Source: DASXQK01 sp963757155 (GTDB lineage Bacteria > Pseudomonadota > Alphaproteobacteria > Dongiales > Dongiaceae). Taken from it: a stretch of DNA of 64,000 nt. Below, piece by piece: positions 26,972 to 36,361 of the stretch. The translations under genes and the position numbers were made by a program. Each line of letters starts with the position of its first letter. Position 1 is the first letter of the stretch. The stretch is from assembly GCA_963757155.1 (NCBI GenBank), contig CAVWQS010000010.1, positions 62,001 to 126,000 on the forward strand. The letters are read 5' to 3'. Under the pieces are notes generated by a model. The model saw only the letters and a list, made by a program, of their open reading frames with translations. It searched no databases and had not been told where the DNA came from.

Positions 26972-28822
26972 TCACTGCAATCGACGCGCGGCGCGCAGCG
27001 CCTGCGTCTTCTCGGCATCGACTTCCCAGTCGATGCGATTGGCGGCGGGCGCCAGCGCCACGCCGAAGACTTCTTCCGCCCTGGCGTCGCTCAGCCAGCG
27101 CCGGTTGACGTCGGCCGCGACCCGCTGGGGATCGCGCATCAAGGGATCGCCGTAGCCGCCACCGGCGCAGGAGCGATAGACCACCGCCTGGGCCTCGGTG
27201 AATTTCTCCATGTGGAAATCGGGCAGGCGCTCGAGCTTGCCGTCGGGATGGCGCTTCCAGCTGCCGCAGGTGAAGCCCGGCCCACCGCCCAGCACGCCCT
27301 TGGCCGGGAAGGTGCCGCCATCGCCGCAGTAGTAGATGGTGATATCGCCGGAGAGGGAGCGATAGGAGCCGCCGGTGGCCGGCGCTCCGCAATACTCGCC
27401 GGCTCCCATGGAATCCGTGACGATGCGCCGTTCCTCGAACAGGATCGGATACATCGCCTCGTCGACCTCGATGGAATCGCTCACCATCACGCCATTGCCG
27501 GCGGTCGATTCATAGGTGAGCCAGCCGTCGTAGCCCTCGAGGCCGGGCCCGCCGGAGAGCGCCATCATGAGCTGGGTGATATAGGCCACCGGCTCCGAGG
27601 GGCGGTTGTCGACGCCGGAGACGACGCCGAGCGCCGCGGAGAAATTGCCGCCGCCTTCGGCCATGCCATAGGGCTTGCCGATCTGGGCGAAACAGCATTG
27701 CACCGCATTGGCCAGGCGCTCCATGCAATTGCTGGTGGCGCAGGAGGTGCCGATGGGATGCTGCGGCCGGCCGACGACGCAGCCGTCGCGCAGCAGCGGG
27801 ACGATGCGCCCGGCGCTGCCGTGGTTGTGCGGCATGCTCGAATCGATGTTGTAGAAGACGCCGATGCGGCAGGCAGCCGTGGCACAGGCCTCGGAAAGAT
27901 TGAGCCCGCCGGGCACGCAATCCGGATTGTCGCGGGCGTCCACCGTGATCAACCCCGCCTCGGGATCGATGGTCACGGTAGCCCGAATGGGAATGCCCTC
28001 GTCGCAGACGCCGGGCACCGGATCGTGGCGCACCTCATAGGTGAAGCTGCCCGCCGGCAGCTGGCGGATGGCGGCGATGGCGCGGCGCTCGCCGTAATCC
28101 ATCCAGGCCTCGATGAAGGCCTTGATCGTGGCCGCGCCATATTGGGCGGCCAGCTCCTTCAGGCGCCGCTCGCCGGTGCGGCAGGCGCCGACCTGGGCGC
28201 GATAATCCCCATACCAGATGTTGTTGACGCGGATCTTCTGCATTCCCATGCGGATGATGTCCGCCTTGTCCTTGAAGTTCTCCTGGCTGCGCACGCAGGG
28301 GAAATGCATGCCCTCTTCGTAGATGGTCTTGGCATAGGGCAGATAAGTGGTGGGCTCCGGCGCGCCGATATCGGCGTGGTGGGAGCGCGCCAGCGTCCAG
28401 AAGAGGGGCTCGCCCTCGAAGAAGACCGGAACGCAGAGCGTCAGATCGGCGTGATGGGTCCCGCCATAGAAGGGGCTGTTGTTGAGATAGGCGTCGCCCT
28501 CCTTGATGTCCTCGAAGAGCTCGACGATCGGCCGGGTGGTCAGCTCCAGCGCCGTGATGTGGATCGGCAGCGCTTCCTCGACGCAGACCAGGCGGCTGTC
28601 ATAGGTGAGGATCCCGCAGGACATGTCGCGGGCGTTCTTGATGACGCTGGAGCGGCTGGCCTTCATGACCGTATTGGTCATCTCGCGGATGATCGATTCG
28701 ATCCGGCTCGAGATGACCGACAGCAGGATGGGGTCGAAGGTCTCGACCGTGGGAGCCGCGGCCGTCGCCGCGATGGAATGGGTTGCTGCCGCATGCGCGG
28801 CAGCGGGCTCAGCGCAATTCAT
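26972..28822 (-). CDS. hyuB: Hydantoinase/oxoprolinase subunit B (HyuB family)
   Basis: A 616-residue subunit with HyuB motifs: VDPILLSVISSRIESI-like FDPILLSVISSRIESIIREM, SGGTHHADLT-like SPFYGGTHHADLTLC, and a C-terminal Gly-rich segment (GGDGGTFPAKGVLGGGPG-type, about 530-550) ending YRSCAGGGYGDPLMRDP. It acts with HyuA. The start at 28822 (MNCAEPAAAH) has GGGAGG upstream; the frame stays open to 28903. It is first in the minus-strand operon hyuB-binding protein-livG-livF-livH-livM-hyuA. Unlike most clusters, hyuA and hyuB are separated by the whole transporter. Confidence 0.9.
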   Translation of the reverse strand: MNCAEPAAAHAAATHSIAATAAAPTVETFDPILLSVISSRIESIIREMTNTVMKASRSSVIKNARDMSCGILTYDSRLVCVEEALPIHITALELTTRPIVELFEDIKEGDAYLNNSPFYGGTHHADLTLCVPVFFEGEPLFWTLARSHHADIGAPEPTTYLPYAKTIYEEGMHFPCVRSQENFKDKADIIRMGMQKIRVNNIWYGDYRAQVGACRTGERRLKELAAQYGAATIKAFIEAWMDYGERRAIAAIRQLPAGSFTYEVRHDPVPGVCDEGIPIRATVTIDPEAGLITVDARDNPDCVPGGLNLSEACATAACRIGVFYNIDSSMPHNHGSAGRIVPLLRDGCVVGRPQHPIGTSCATSNCMERLANAVQCCFAQIGKPYGMAEGGGNFSAALGVVSGVDNRPSEPVAYITQLMMALSGGPGLEGYDGWLTYESTAGNGVMVSDSIEVDEAMYPILFEERRIVTDSMGAGEYCGAPATGGSYRSLSGDITIYYCGDGGTFPAKGVLGGGPGFTCGSWKRHPDGKLERLPDFHMEKFTEAQAVVYRSCAGGGYGDPLMRDPQRVAADVNRRWLSDARAEEVFGVALAPAANRIDWEVDAEKTQALRAARRLQ

Positions 28823-28886
28823 CGCTTTCCCGACCTCCCTAATCCCCGCAAGCCGGCGCGGAATTCGTTTTTGACGCCGCCGGCAA

Positions 28887-28935
28887 TTGTGATCACGCGA
28901 CATGTGATGCTATGGTCCATGCGAACCATTGTCAA
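28887..28935. promoter_or_regulatory. Divergent promoters with operator TTGTGATCAC (site 1)
   Basis: The minus strand has TTGACA (28935-28930), 17 bases, then TAGCAT (28912-28907): a strong promoter for hyuB and the operon behind it. The plus strand has TTGTGA (28887-28892), 18 bases, then TATGGT (28911-28916), facing the flavoprotein gene. The operator core TTGTGATCAC is at 28887-28896. The same core, and the CTATGGT at the same distance, recur at 36376-36405 ahead of the GntR gene. Confidence 0.65.
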
Positions 28936-28969
28936 CACGCCTAGCTTTTCGGGGGAGGACCCAGGCGCC

Positions 28970-31320
28970 ATGGCCGAGACAGTTCCTAGTCATGCTCAAG
29001 TCGTCGTCATCGGCGCCGGGGTGGTGGGGGCCAGCGTCGCCTATCACCTGGCGGCCCTGGGTTGCCGCGATGTGGTGCTGCTGGAGCGCGCCAAGATCGG
29101 CAGCGGCACGAGCTGGCATGCCGCCGGCAATATGGAGACCTATCGTGCCGATCCCCTGATCGGCGAGATGATCCGCTACGCCGTCGACTTCTATCCCCGG
29201 CTGGAGGCCGAGACCGGCCAGGCCCTGGGCTGGCGCCAGACGGGCCGGGTCATGTTCACCACGGAGTCCGAGCGCCTCCCGGTCTATCGCGGCCTGCCGG
29301 CCCTGGGTCGCGCCCGCGGGCTCGAGATCGAATATCTGAACCCGAAGCAGGTGGTGGAGAAGCTGCCCATCGTCAGCGAGAAGGGCATCGTCGGCGGCGT
29401 CTGGATTCCCAGCGACGGGCGCATCAACCCGACCGATCTCGCCGTGGCCTTCGCCCGCGGCGCGAAGCTGCGCGGCGCCCGCATCTTCGAGGACTCGGCC
29501 GTGACCGGCATGACGGTCAAGGGCGGGCGCATCGCCTCGGTCGTGACGGCGGCGGGCGAGATCCATTGCGAGAACGTGGTCATCGCGGCGGGGCTGTGGT
29601 CGCCGGTGCTGGGGCGGATGATCGGCATCAAGGTGCCGCTGCATGCCGTCCAGCATCTCTACATCCTGACCAAGCCGCTCGACGTCGTGACCCGCGACAT
29701 GCCGCTGTTCCTCTCCTATGACGAGCGGATGTATGGCCGCGAGGATGTGGGCGGCCTGCTGGTCGGCTTCTTCGACCGCAATGCCATTCCCATCACCCCG
29801 GCCGAGCTGCCGCGCGATTTCTCCTTCGGCCTGCTCGACGGCAATTGGGACCAGGTCGAGGCCAATATGACCGTGGCGCTGGAGCGCTTCCCGGTGCTGC
29901 ACAAGGCCGAGATCCGCACCTTGCTCAACGGGCCCGAGAGCTTCACCCCGGATATGCAGATGCTGCTGGGCGAGACGCCGGCGGTGCGCGGCTGCTTCCT
30001 CGCCACGGGCATGAATTCCAGCGGCATCGCACTCTCCGCCGCCGCCGGCAAGCTCACCGCCGAATGGATCGTGGAAGGCCGGCCCAGCCTCGACGCCACG
30101 CGGCTGGAGAACCGCCGCTTCGCCGACAGCCAGAGCGTGACGGCCTATGCCCGCGACCGCGCGAGCGAGGTGGTGAGCCATATGTGCCGCCGCGCCACGG
30201 CGGCGCTGGATTTCGATCAGGCGCGGATGATCCGCCGTTCGCCGATCCATGCCGGGCTGGTTGCGGCCGGCGCGAAATTCGTCACCGTCGTCGGCTGGGA
30301 GCGGCCGATCTGGTTCGAGCCTTCAGGGCAGGGCACCGGTGACGGCTATGATCATGTCGCCCGCGAGGTCGCGGCGGCGGAAACCGGCGTCGCCCTCTTC
30401 GACCGTTCCAGCGATGCCAAGCTGCGGCTGGAAGGCCCCAAGGCCGAGGCGCTGCTGCGCAAGCTCTCGGGTGCGATCGTCGATCTCGCCATCGGTGCTG
30501 TCGTCGCGGCGCCGATGCTGAATTCGCGGGGCGGGGTCGAGGCCCTGCCGACGGTCGTTCGTCTGGGGGCGGAGAGCTTTCTGCTCCTGGCCGGACCGGA
30601 GCAGATCACGCGGCTCGCCTCCTGGATCGATTGGCACAAGCCGGCGAGCGGGGTGACTCTCGTCGATGTCACCTCGGGCTTCGCCGCGCTCGCGCTGCAG
30701 GGCCCGCGCGCTTTGGCCTTGCTGCAAAGCTTCGGTGGCGATCTCCAGGCCCTCGCCGGCCGGATGCTCGCCTGCGAGCTCGGCTATGCACCCGCCTTGC
30801 TTCTGCCGGGCGAAGTGACGGACGGCTTTTACATATTGGTGGCGACGGAGTTCGCCGCCGACCTCCATGAGCGTCTCACCGCCGCCGGTGCGGGTTCTCT
30901 CTCTCGCCGGCCGGCAGCCTGGCGCAGGAGGCCCTCGACATCGCCCGGGGCCGGCCGCGCTTCGGCATCGAGGCCACGCCGCAGCTTTCTGCCGTCGCAA
31001 CCGGGCTCGATGCCGTGCTCGATCCCACCGGCAATCGCGGTTTCATCGGCCGCGGCGCTTTGCTGCGCCAGCGCAAGACGCGCCCGCCTTTGGAGCTCCG
31101 CGCCTTCACCCTCGATCGGACCGAGGCCGGGATCTATGCCAATGCGCCGGTGCTGTGGAAGCGCCGCCCGGCCGGGCATATCACCGGTGGCGCCGTCATC
31201 CCCTCGTTGGGCAAAGCGGTGGTGCTGGCCTTGGTCAAGCGCTTCGGGGAGGAGGCGCCCTACCGCAGCGTCATCATGGGCGAGGAGCTGGCGATGTCGC
31301 CTTACGCGCCACCTCGTTGA
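28970..31320 (+). pseudogene. Dimethylglycine/sarcosine dehydrogenase-like flavoprotein (FAD + GcvT), frameshifted
   Basis: About 783 residues when corrected. N-terminal DAO-type FAD domain (VVVIGAGVVGASVAYHLAALG; SGTSWHAAGN, the usual site of flavin attachment in this group), then a GcvT-like folate-binding aminomethyltransferase module from about residue 425 (AKFVTVVGWERPIWF, LFDRSSDAKLRLEG) and a C-terminal barrel (NRGFIGRGALL, RRPAGHITGG). One missing base near 30895-30912 moves the last ~135 residues (AQEALDIARGRPRFGIE onward) to another frame. The family oxidises N-methyl amines and passes the C1 unit to tetrahydrofolate. The frame is open far upstream, but the ATG at 28970 has GGGGGAGG nearby and follows the promoter. 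Substrate unproven. Confidence 0.87.
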
Positions 31321-31367
31321 CTCCGCCGCTCGTCCACCAGTAGGATCACATGGCTTGTGATCACAAG
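31317..31367 (+). promoter_or_regulatory. Promoter with operator CTTGTGATCACAAG (site 2)
   Basis: TTGACT (31317-31322), 18 bases, TAGGAT (31341-31346), then the perfect 14-base palindrome CTTGTGATCACAAG at 31354-31367. A second half-site, GATCACA (31344-31350), forms a larger inverted repeat with TGTGATC. It lies 21 bases before the ridA-type start. Same operator core as at 28887 and 36376. Confidence 0.65.
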
Positions 31368-31388
31368 AAACCATCTGGGAGGCTCACG

Positions 31389-31775
31389 ATGTTCAAGCAC
31401 ATCCCGAACCCCTTCATTCCCACCATCAGCGATGGCGTCGTCGTCGAGACGGGCGAGTTCACCACCATCCATGTCTCGGGCCAGGTCGGCCATGAGAAGG
31501 TCCTGAAGGTGACGGCCGCGAGCTTCGAGGAGGAGGCCCGCCTCTGCTTCGCCAATGTAGCCAAGGTTCTGGAGCGGGCTGGGGCGGGCATGAAGGATGT
31601 GGTGCGGATCACCTGCTACCTGACCGACCTCGCGGATTACGCCGCCTATTCCAAGGCGCGCGGGGTCGCCTTCCCCGTGAATCCGCCGGCGAGCGCCACC
31701 GTCCAGGTGGCGGGGCTGCTCGCCAATGCCCGGCTCGAGATCGACGCCGTGGCCGTGATCAAGACCAAACGCTGA
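31389..31775 (+). CDS. RidA family protein (enamine/imine deaminase-like)
   Basis: A 128-residue protein of the Rid/YjgF/YER057c/UK114 family: GEFTTIHVSGQVGHE near the start, DVVRITCYLTDLADY, and the PPASATVQVAGLL segment near the C-terminus. The usual C-terminal catalytic Arg of RidA (in PARSxV) is replaced by Ala-Thr here (PPASATVQV), so it may belong to a Rid subgroup with a different role. GGGAGG lies six bases ahead of the ATG at 31389. Rid proteins hydrolyse reactive imines produced by amino acid oxidases or PLP enzymes, both of which flank this gene. Confidence 0.88.
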   Translation: MFKHIPNPFIPTISDGVVVETGEFTTIHVSGQVGHEKVLKVTAASFEEEARLCFANVAKVLERAGAGMKDVVRITCYLTDLADYAAYSKARGVAFPVNPPASATVQVAGLLANARLEIDAVAVIKTKR

Positions 31776-31809
31776 CCAACAGCCGCTAACGGGGGGCCGT
31801 ATCCAAATC

Positions 31810-33075
31810 ATGGCGAGCAACAGCATCGAAGAGACCTATCGTGCCCGCACGCCGGGCTCCGCCGAACTCCTGGCGCGGGCGCGCAACAGCATGCCCGGCG
31901 GGCTCACCCGGAATTTCGGTTATTTCCCGCCCTATCCCGTCATCCATCAGCGCGGCGAGGGACCCTATCTCTGGGATGTCGACGGCAATCGCTATGTCGA
32001 TCTGAACTACAACGGCCTCAGCCTGATCCACGGCCATGCCTTTCCCCCGGTGGCCGAAGCGCTGGCCCGGATCGCACCTCACGGCTGGGCCTGGCTCGGC
32101 ACCTCGCAACCGCAGATCGAATTCGCCGAGACCCTGATCGGCCGGATCAAGACCTTCGAGCGCGTGCTGTTCACGAACTCGGGCACCGAGGCCGGCATGC
32201 TGGCGGTGAAGCTCGCGCGCGCCTTCACCCACCGTTCCCTGATCCTGAAGGCGCGCGGCGGCTATCACGGCACCTATAGCGATCTCGAGGCCGGGCTGCA
32301 CGGTCAGGGCGAGATCCCCGGCCATACGCTGCTCGCCGAATTCAACGAGATCGAGTCCATCGAGCGGGCGCTGGAGCGCTACAAGGGCCAGATCGCGGCG
32401 GTGATGCTGGAGCCGGTCATGTATACCGGCGTCGTCATGCCGGCCCTGCCGGGATTCCTCAACCGCGCCCAGGAAGCCGCGCACCGCCATGGCGCGCTGT
32501 TCATCCTCGACGATTGCCTGATGTTCCGCCTTGCCCTCGGCGGCTCGGCGGAGAAGTTCGGCCTCGCGCCCGACCTCACCTTCCTCGGCAAATTCATGGG
32601 CGGCGGCATGCCGGCCGGCGCGGTGGGCGGCCGGGCCGAGATCATGGACATGGCCGATCCCGCCCGCGGCAGCGAGGGGCTCTATCACGGCGGCTCCTTC
32701 AACGGCAATGTGCTGGCGAGCGTCGCCGGCCGCCTCACGGTCGAGCATCTGACCAAGGAGAGCATCGACCGCATGGACGCCCAGGCCGACCGGCTGAAGG
32801 CGGCGCTGGAGGCCAAGGCCAAATCGCTGGGCGTGCCGCTCTATGTGCTGAACGAGGGCTCGGTCATGGGGCTCTATTTCACCACCACCAAGCCGCGGCC
32901 GGGCTCCGAGCTGCCCAATCCCGATCTCGTCGACCGCTTCCATCTCGCCTGCCTGAACCACGGCGTGCAGATGGGGCCAGGCGGCATGGTCTCCATGGCC
33001 ACCGCCATCACCGATAAGGCGCTGGAGGAGGCGAGGGAAGGGATGAGCGCGGCGCTGGAAGAGATCGCGCCTTAG
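31810..33075 (+). CDS. Class III PLP-dependent aminotransferase (glutamate-1-semialdehyde aminomutase-like)
   Basis: A 421-residue PLP enzyme. FTNSGTEAGMLAVKLARAF is the phosphate-binding region, ILDDCLMFRLA carries the cofactor-binding Asp, and DLTFLGKFMGGGMPAGAVGG contains the Schiff-base Lys (about residue 261). The layout is closest to HemL-like and beta-amino-acid aminotransferases. The usual Glu after the cofactor Asp (DEV) is Asp-Cys here, suggesting a non-HemL substrate. It starts 34 bases after the ridA-type gene, likely co-transcribed. In context it may deaminate or rearrange an amine from the hydantoinase/flavoprotein pathway. Confidence 0.9.
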   Translation: MASNSIEETYRARTPGSAELLARARNSMPGGLTRNFGYFPPYPVIHQRGEGPYLWDVDGNRYVDLNYNGLSLIHGHAFPPVAEALARIAPHGWAWLGTSQPQIEFAETLIGRIKTFERVLFTNSGTEAGMLAVKLARAFTHRSLILKARGGYHGTYSDLEAGLHGQGEIPGHTLLAEFNEIESIERALERYKGQIAAVMLEPVMYTGVVMPALPGFLNRAQEAAHRHGALFILDDCLMFRLALGGSAEKFGLAPDLTFLGKFMGGGMPAGAVGGRAEIMDMADPARGSEGLYHGGSFNGNVLASVAGRLTVEHLTKESIDRMDAQADRLKAALEAKAKSLGVPLYVLNEGSVMGLYFTTTKPRPGSELPNPDLVDRFHLACLNHGVQMGPGGMVSMATAITDKALEEAREGMSAALEEIAP

Positions 33076-33090
33076 GCGCGCGCCCTATTC

Positions 33091-33352
33091 GAAAGGCCTT
33101 TCTTTACCTTCGTCGGATTAGGGCATCAGGGCGGAATGATTTAATCCCACTCTTCCGTCACCCCGGCGAAAGCCGGGTCCAGGGGCGAGTGGCACTCACC
33201 CTGCCTGTGGCCCTGGATTCCGGCGTTCGCCGGAATGACGGCAGTGAAGTGGAAAGGCCTTCCTACTCTCGTCGGATGACGACAGTAACACGAGACGATT
33301 TAACCTTACTCTTCCGTCACCCCGGCGAAAGCCGGGGTCCGGGGCGAGTGGC
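33091..33352. repeat. Tandem pair of ~102-bp direct repeats with hairpins
   Basis: 33091-33193 and 33252-33352 are similar along their length. Both start GAAAGGCCTT, contain GTCGGAT, then CTCTTCCGTCACCCCGGCG with a GCGAAAGC hairpin, and end GGGGCGAGTGGC. Between them is another hairpin, TTCCGGCG/CGCCGGAA (about 33221-33238). It fills the gap between the convergent aminotransferase and Gfo/Idh/MocA genes; no gene is seen in 33076-33387. Confidence 0.7.
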
Positions 33353-33387
33353 AAGGCCCTCGACCGGCCTTCATCAGGGCCTGCCCC

Positions 33388-34557
33388 TCAGAGCGAGATC
33401 CGCCGGCCGTCTTCCGCCGACCAATAGCCGGCATAGATGATCTTCATGGTCTCGAAGGCGAGATCCAGCCCGGCAAGGGGCTGGCGGCCGAGCGCGACGC
33501 ATTCCATGAAATCCTGGATCTCCTGGAGATAGCCCCGCGTCCATTCCTCCTCCAGGCAGACGAATTGCCAGCCCGTCTTGCGATCCACTTTCTCGGTGAT
33601 ATAGACGCCGTCGAGCTTCAATTCGTCGGTCAGATAGCTCACGAGATGATTGTTGGGCGTGATGTTGGCGAGCAGCACGCCGCCGCTGGTATAGGTCTCG
33701 ACGAGATTGCGCACCCCGCCCAGGATCATATCGCCGGAAAAGATCGTGCTCTTGCTGCCGTCGGAGAAGCTGAGGCTCAGCATGCCCCAATCCTCGACAT
33801 CGACGGGGCTCGCCTTGATGAAGGGCCGCTCTTCCGGCTTGAGCCCGGCGGCGAGATTGCCGGTATCGGCGGTGACGGTGGTGGCCGTGATGGTCTCGCC
33901 GCGGGCCGCGGCTTCCACCTGCTTCAGATGGAGCACGGCGGAGAGGGGATGGCAGCCCATGCGGATCAGCGAGCCGCCGCCGGTCAGGGACCAATGGGCG
34001 GCATGGGCGGCGTGAGAGCCGCTATGGCTCTCCTCCGCCTTCATGAACAGGATCTTGTCTTTGCTCGCCCGCACGATCTCGGCCGTCTTGGTCACCGCCG
34101 GCGCATAGATCCAGTCCTCGGCATACATGAACAGCCGGCCGCTGCGGCGCACGATATCGGCGGTGGCGTCCATTTCTTCGAGCACCCGCTGATACATCGC
34201 CGATTTCGCCACCTGCTTGCCGATGGGCTCGGGATCGCCCGGGCGTCCGAAATATCCGGCGAAGGGCTTCTCGCAGATGACATGCTTTCCCGCCTGCATG
34301 GACTCCACGATCATCGCGCCATGCAGGGCCGGCGGCGTGCAGATATCGATGACATCGATCGTCTTGTCGGCGATGAGGGCGCGATAATCGCGATGGGTCG
34401 CGGCGATGCGATGGCGCTTGGCGAAATCGACGACGTGCTCGCCGCGCGCGCAAACGGCGGCTACCTCGACATTCACCCCATAGACCCGCCGATAGGCCTG
34501 CATATGCAGCTCGGCGATGAAGCCGCAGCCGATCAGGCCGACTTTCACGCGTGACAT
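33388..34557 (-). CDS. Gfo/Idh/MocA family oxidoreductase
   Basis: A 389-residue dehydrogenase. The NAD(P)-binding start is VKVGLIGCGFIAELHMQAYRR, followed by DVIDICTPPALHGAMIVESM and the CEKPFAGYF motif with the conserved Lys of the family. The C-terminal alpha/beta domain is present. It oxidises or reduces a sugar, inositol or related polyol; the substrate is not determinable. It is last in a minus-strand unit with the amino-acid-type permease and binding protein upstream. Confidence 0.9.
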   Translation of the reverse strand: MSRVKVGLIGCGFIAELHMQAYRRVYGVNVEVAAVCARGEHVVDFAKRHRIAATHRDYRALIADKTIDVIDICTPPALHGAMIVESMQAGKHVICEKPFAGYFGRPGDPEPIGKQVAKSAMYQRVLEEMDATADIVRRSGRLFMYAEDWIYAPAVTKTAEIVRASKDKILFMKAEESHSGSHAAHAAHWSLTGGGSLIRMGCHPLSAVLHLKQVEAAARGETITATTVTADTGNLAAGLKPEERPFIKASPVDVEDWGMLSLSFSDGSKSTIFSGDMILGGVRNLVETYTSGGVLLANITPNNHLVSYLTDELKLDGVYITEKVDRKTGWQFVCLEEEWTRGYLQEIQDFMECVALGRQPLAGLDLAFETMKIIYAGYWSAEDGRRISL

Positions 34558-34564
34558 CGCGACC

Positions 34565-35233
34565 TCACACCCTGAGATAAGCGGGGCGCAACCGCGTCTC
34601 GAGACTGCGGATGAGATGCGCGGCGACCACGCTCATGACGTAATAGATGGCGCCCACCAGCATATAGGTCTCCATGCTGCGGAAGGTGGCCGAGATGATG
34701 TAGGTGCCGTGGCGCAGCAGCTCGTCCACCGAGATGAAGGAGACCAAGGCGCAGTCCTTGAGCAGCGAGATGAAATAGCCGCCGACCGTGGGCACGGCGA
34801 TGATGGCCGCCTGGGGCAGTATGATCTTGCGATAGATCTGGATGCGGCGGAGGCCAAGGGAGAGGCCGGCTTGGGTCTGGCCCTGATCGACCGCCAGGAT
34901 CGCGGCCCGGAAGACTTCGCTGAGATAAGCGCCGAGATTGACGCTGAGCCCCAGCACCCCGGCCCAGAAGGCCGGCAGGCGCAAGCCCAGATCGGGCAAG
35001 GTGAAATAGATGAAGAGCAGGATCACGATCAGCGGCACGCCGCGGCAGATGCTGACATAGATGCGCACGAAGCCCTTCATCACCCGGCCGCCGGCAATCG
35101 CCAGGATCGCCGAGACGACGCCGATGGCGATGCCCAGCGCCATGCTGACGAAGCAGAGCTCCAGGGTCACCACGGCCCCTTCCAGCAGATAGACCAGGTG
35201 ATCCGGCACGAATTGGGTGAAGAAATACCACAT
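34565..35233 (-). CDS. Polar amino acid-type ABC transporter permease
   Basis: A 222-residue permease of the HisM/GlnP group: VVTLELCFVSMALGIAIG, YVSICRGVPLIVILLF and the EAA loop AGLSLGLRRIQIYRKIILPQA. No partner ATPase lies in the unit, so it must borrow one or the ATPase is encoded elsewhere; a homodimeric permease is plausible. It stops seven bases before the Gfo/Idh/MocA gene starts. A second in-frame start upstream is not seen. Confidence 0.9.
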   Translation of the reverse strand: MWYFFTQFVPDHLVYLLEGAVVTLELCFVSMALGIAIGVVSAILAIAGGRVMKGFVRIYVSICRGVPLIVILLFIYFTLPDLGLRLPAFWAGVLGLSVNLGAYLSEVFRAAILAVDQGQTQAGLSLGLRRIQIYRKIILPQAAIIAVPTVGGYFISLLKDCALVSFISVDELLRHGTYIISATFRSMETYMLVGAIYYVMSVVAAHLIRSLETRLRPAYLRV

Positions 35234-35341
35234 GAGGCCGCTTTCCCCTTTGCCGATGTGAAGCGGGCGCCACGGCCCCCCGGCCGTGACGCCCGTATCC
35301 TACGCTATCGCCGCTGAGCGTTCCGCGATCGGCGGCGACGC

Positions 35342-36242
35342 CTATTTGGTCATGATCGCTTCCTTGGTGAGAGAGGCGTCCCAGACGTTGTATTTCTTCA
35401 GGATCGCCTCGCGCGTTCCGTCGGCATCCATGTCGTCGAGGGCCTGGTTCACCGCGGCCAGAAGGTCGGTATCCTCCTTGCGGATGCCGGCGCCGTCACC
35501 GCCGTATTTGTAGGCGGCCTTGTCCTGGGCCGCCTGCCATTTGGGATCGGCGGCGAGGTTGTAGACGCCGCCGATGGTCCGCATATTGGGCGTCACTTCC
35601 ATCTGCCCGGCGGTGCTGGTGTTGTCCATGATCACCGCATCGACCTGGCCGCTCTGCAGCGCCAGGAAGCAGGTGGAAACATCGTTGAAGGCCTTGACCT
35701 CGCCGCCGATGCCCTTGGCGACCAGCGCCTTGCCCTGGATCTCCTCCACCGTCCCGATCGGCACGGCCAGGATCTTGCCGGCGAGATCCTCCGGCTTCTG
35801 GTAGGGCGAGTCCGACTTCACCACGATGCGGTCGCTCTCGAAGTAATAGGGGCGGGAGAACTCGATGCCCGCGCCCTGCCGGCGTTCCTCGGTGATGGTC
35901 ATGCCGGAGAAGATGATGTCCCAGCGCTTGGCCTTGAGGCCGGGGATCAGCGTCTCCCATTCGACGGCCACGAACTCGGCCTTGGGAATGCCCAGCTTCT
36001 TGATGATGTACTGGATCATGTCGTAGTCCATGCCGGCCAGGGTTCCATCCTGGTTCTTCCAGATCCAGGGCTTGGAGCCCATGACGCCGGTGCCCACCGT
36101 CAGCACGCCTTTCTGGCGAATGTCGTCGAGCGTCCCGGCGAAGGCGGGCCGGGCGATCAGGCCCGTGGCGGCGACACCGGCGGCGATCGCCGTGGTCGTG
36201 AGAAAGACGCGGCGCGACAGCGTTGGATTCTGTGAGCTTCAT
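35342..36242 (-). CDS. Amino acid-type ABC substrate-binding protein with Tat-like signal (frame break near start)
   Basis: Family 3 solute-binding protein, about 299 residues when corrected. The mature part is intact (DDIRQKGVLTVGTGVMG, GMDYDMIQYIIKKLG, FSRPYYFESDRIVVK). Upstream in the same frame is a twin-arginine-type signal, LSRRVFLTTTAIAAGVA ending in ARPAFA, but no start codon. The ATG at 36242 (MKLTESN, with GGGAGG eight bases upstream) is in another frame, and removing one base near 36220 joins them. An alternative reading starts at 36106 (MLTVGTG) and would be cytoplasmic, hence unlikely. First gene of the unit with permease and Gfo/Idh/MocA. Confidence 0.82.
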
Positions 36243-36361
36243 GAGTGCAGCCTCCCTTGGTTATGGAGGGCCTGCCCGAAGGGCATCCCTCCCGCGTCGA
36301 AGCCATTCCCTGATCCGCCCTCGCTTCCGGCCCCCTGACGGAGGTCCGGCATGGCGTGACG

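Noticed and set aside
27212..28969. Upstream extension giving the flavoprotein 1382 residues
   Set aside because: It overlaps hyuB in antisense and crosses the divergent promoter; the FAD motif begins right after ATG 28970.
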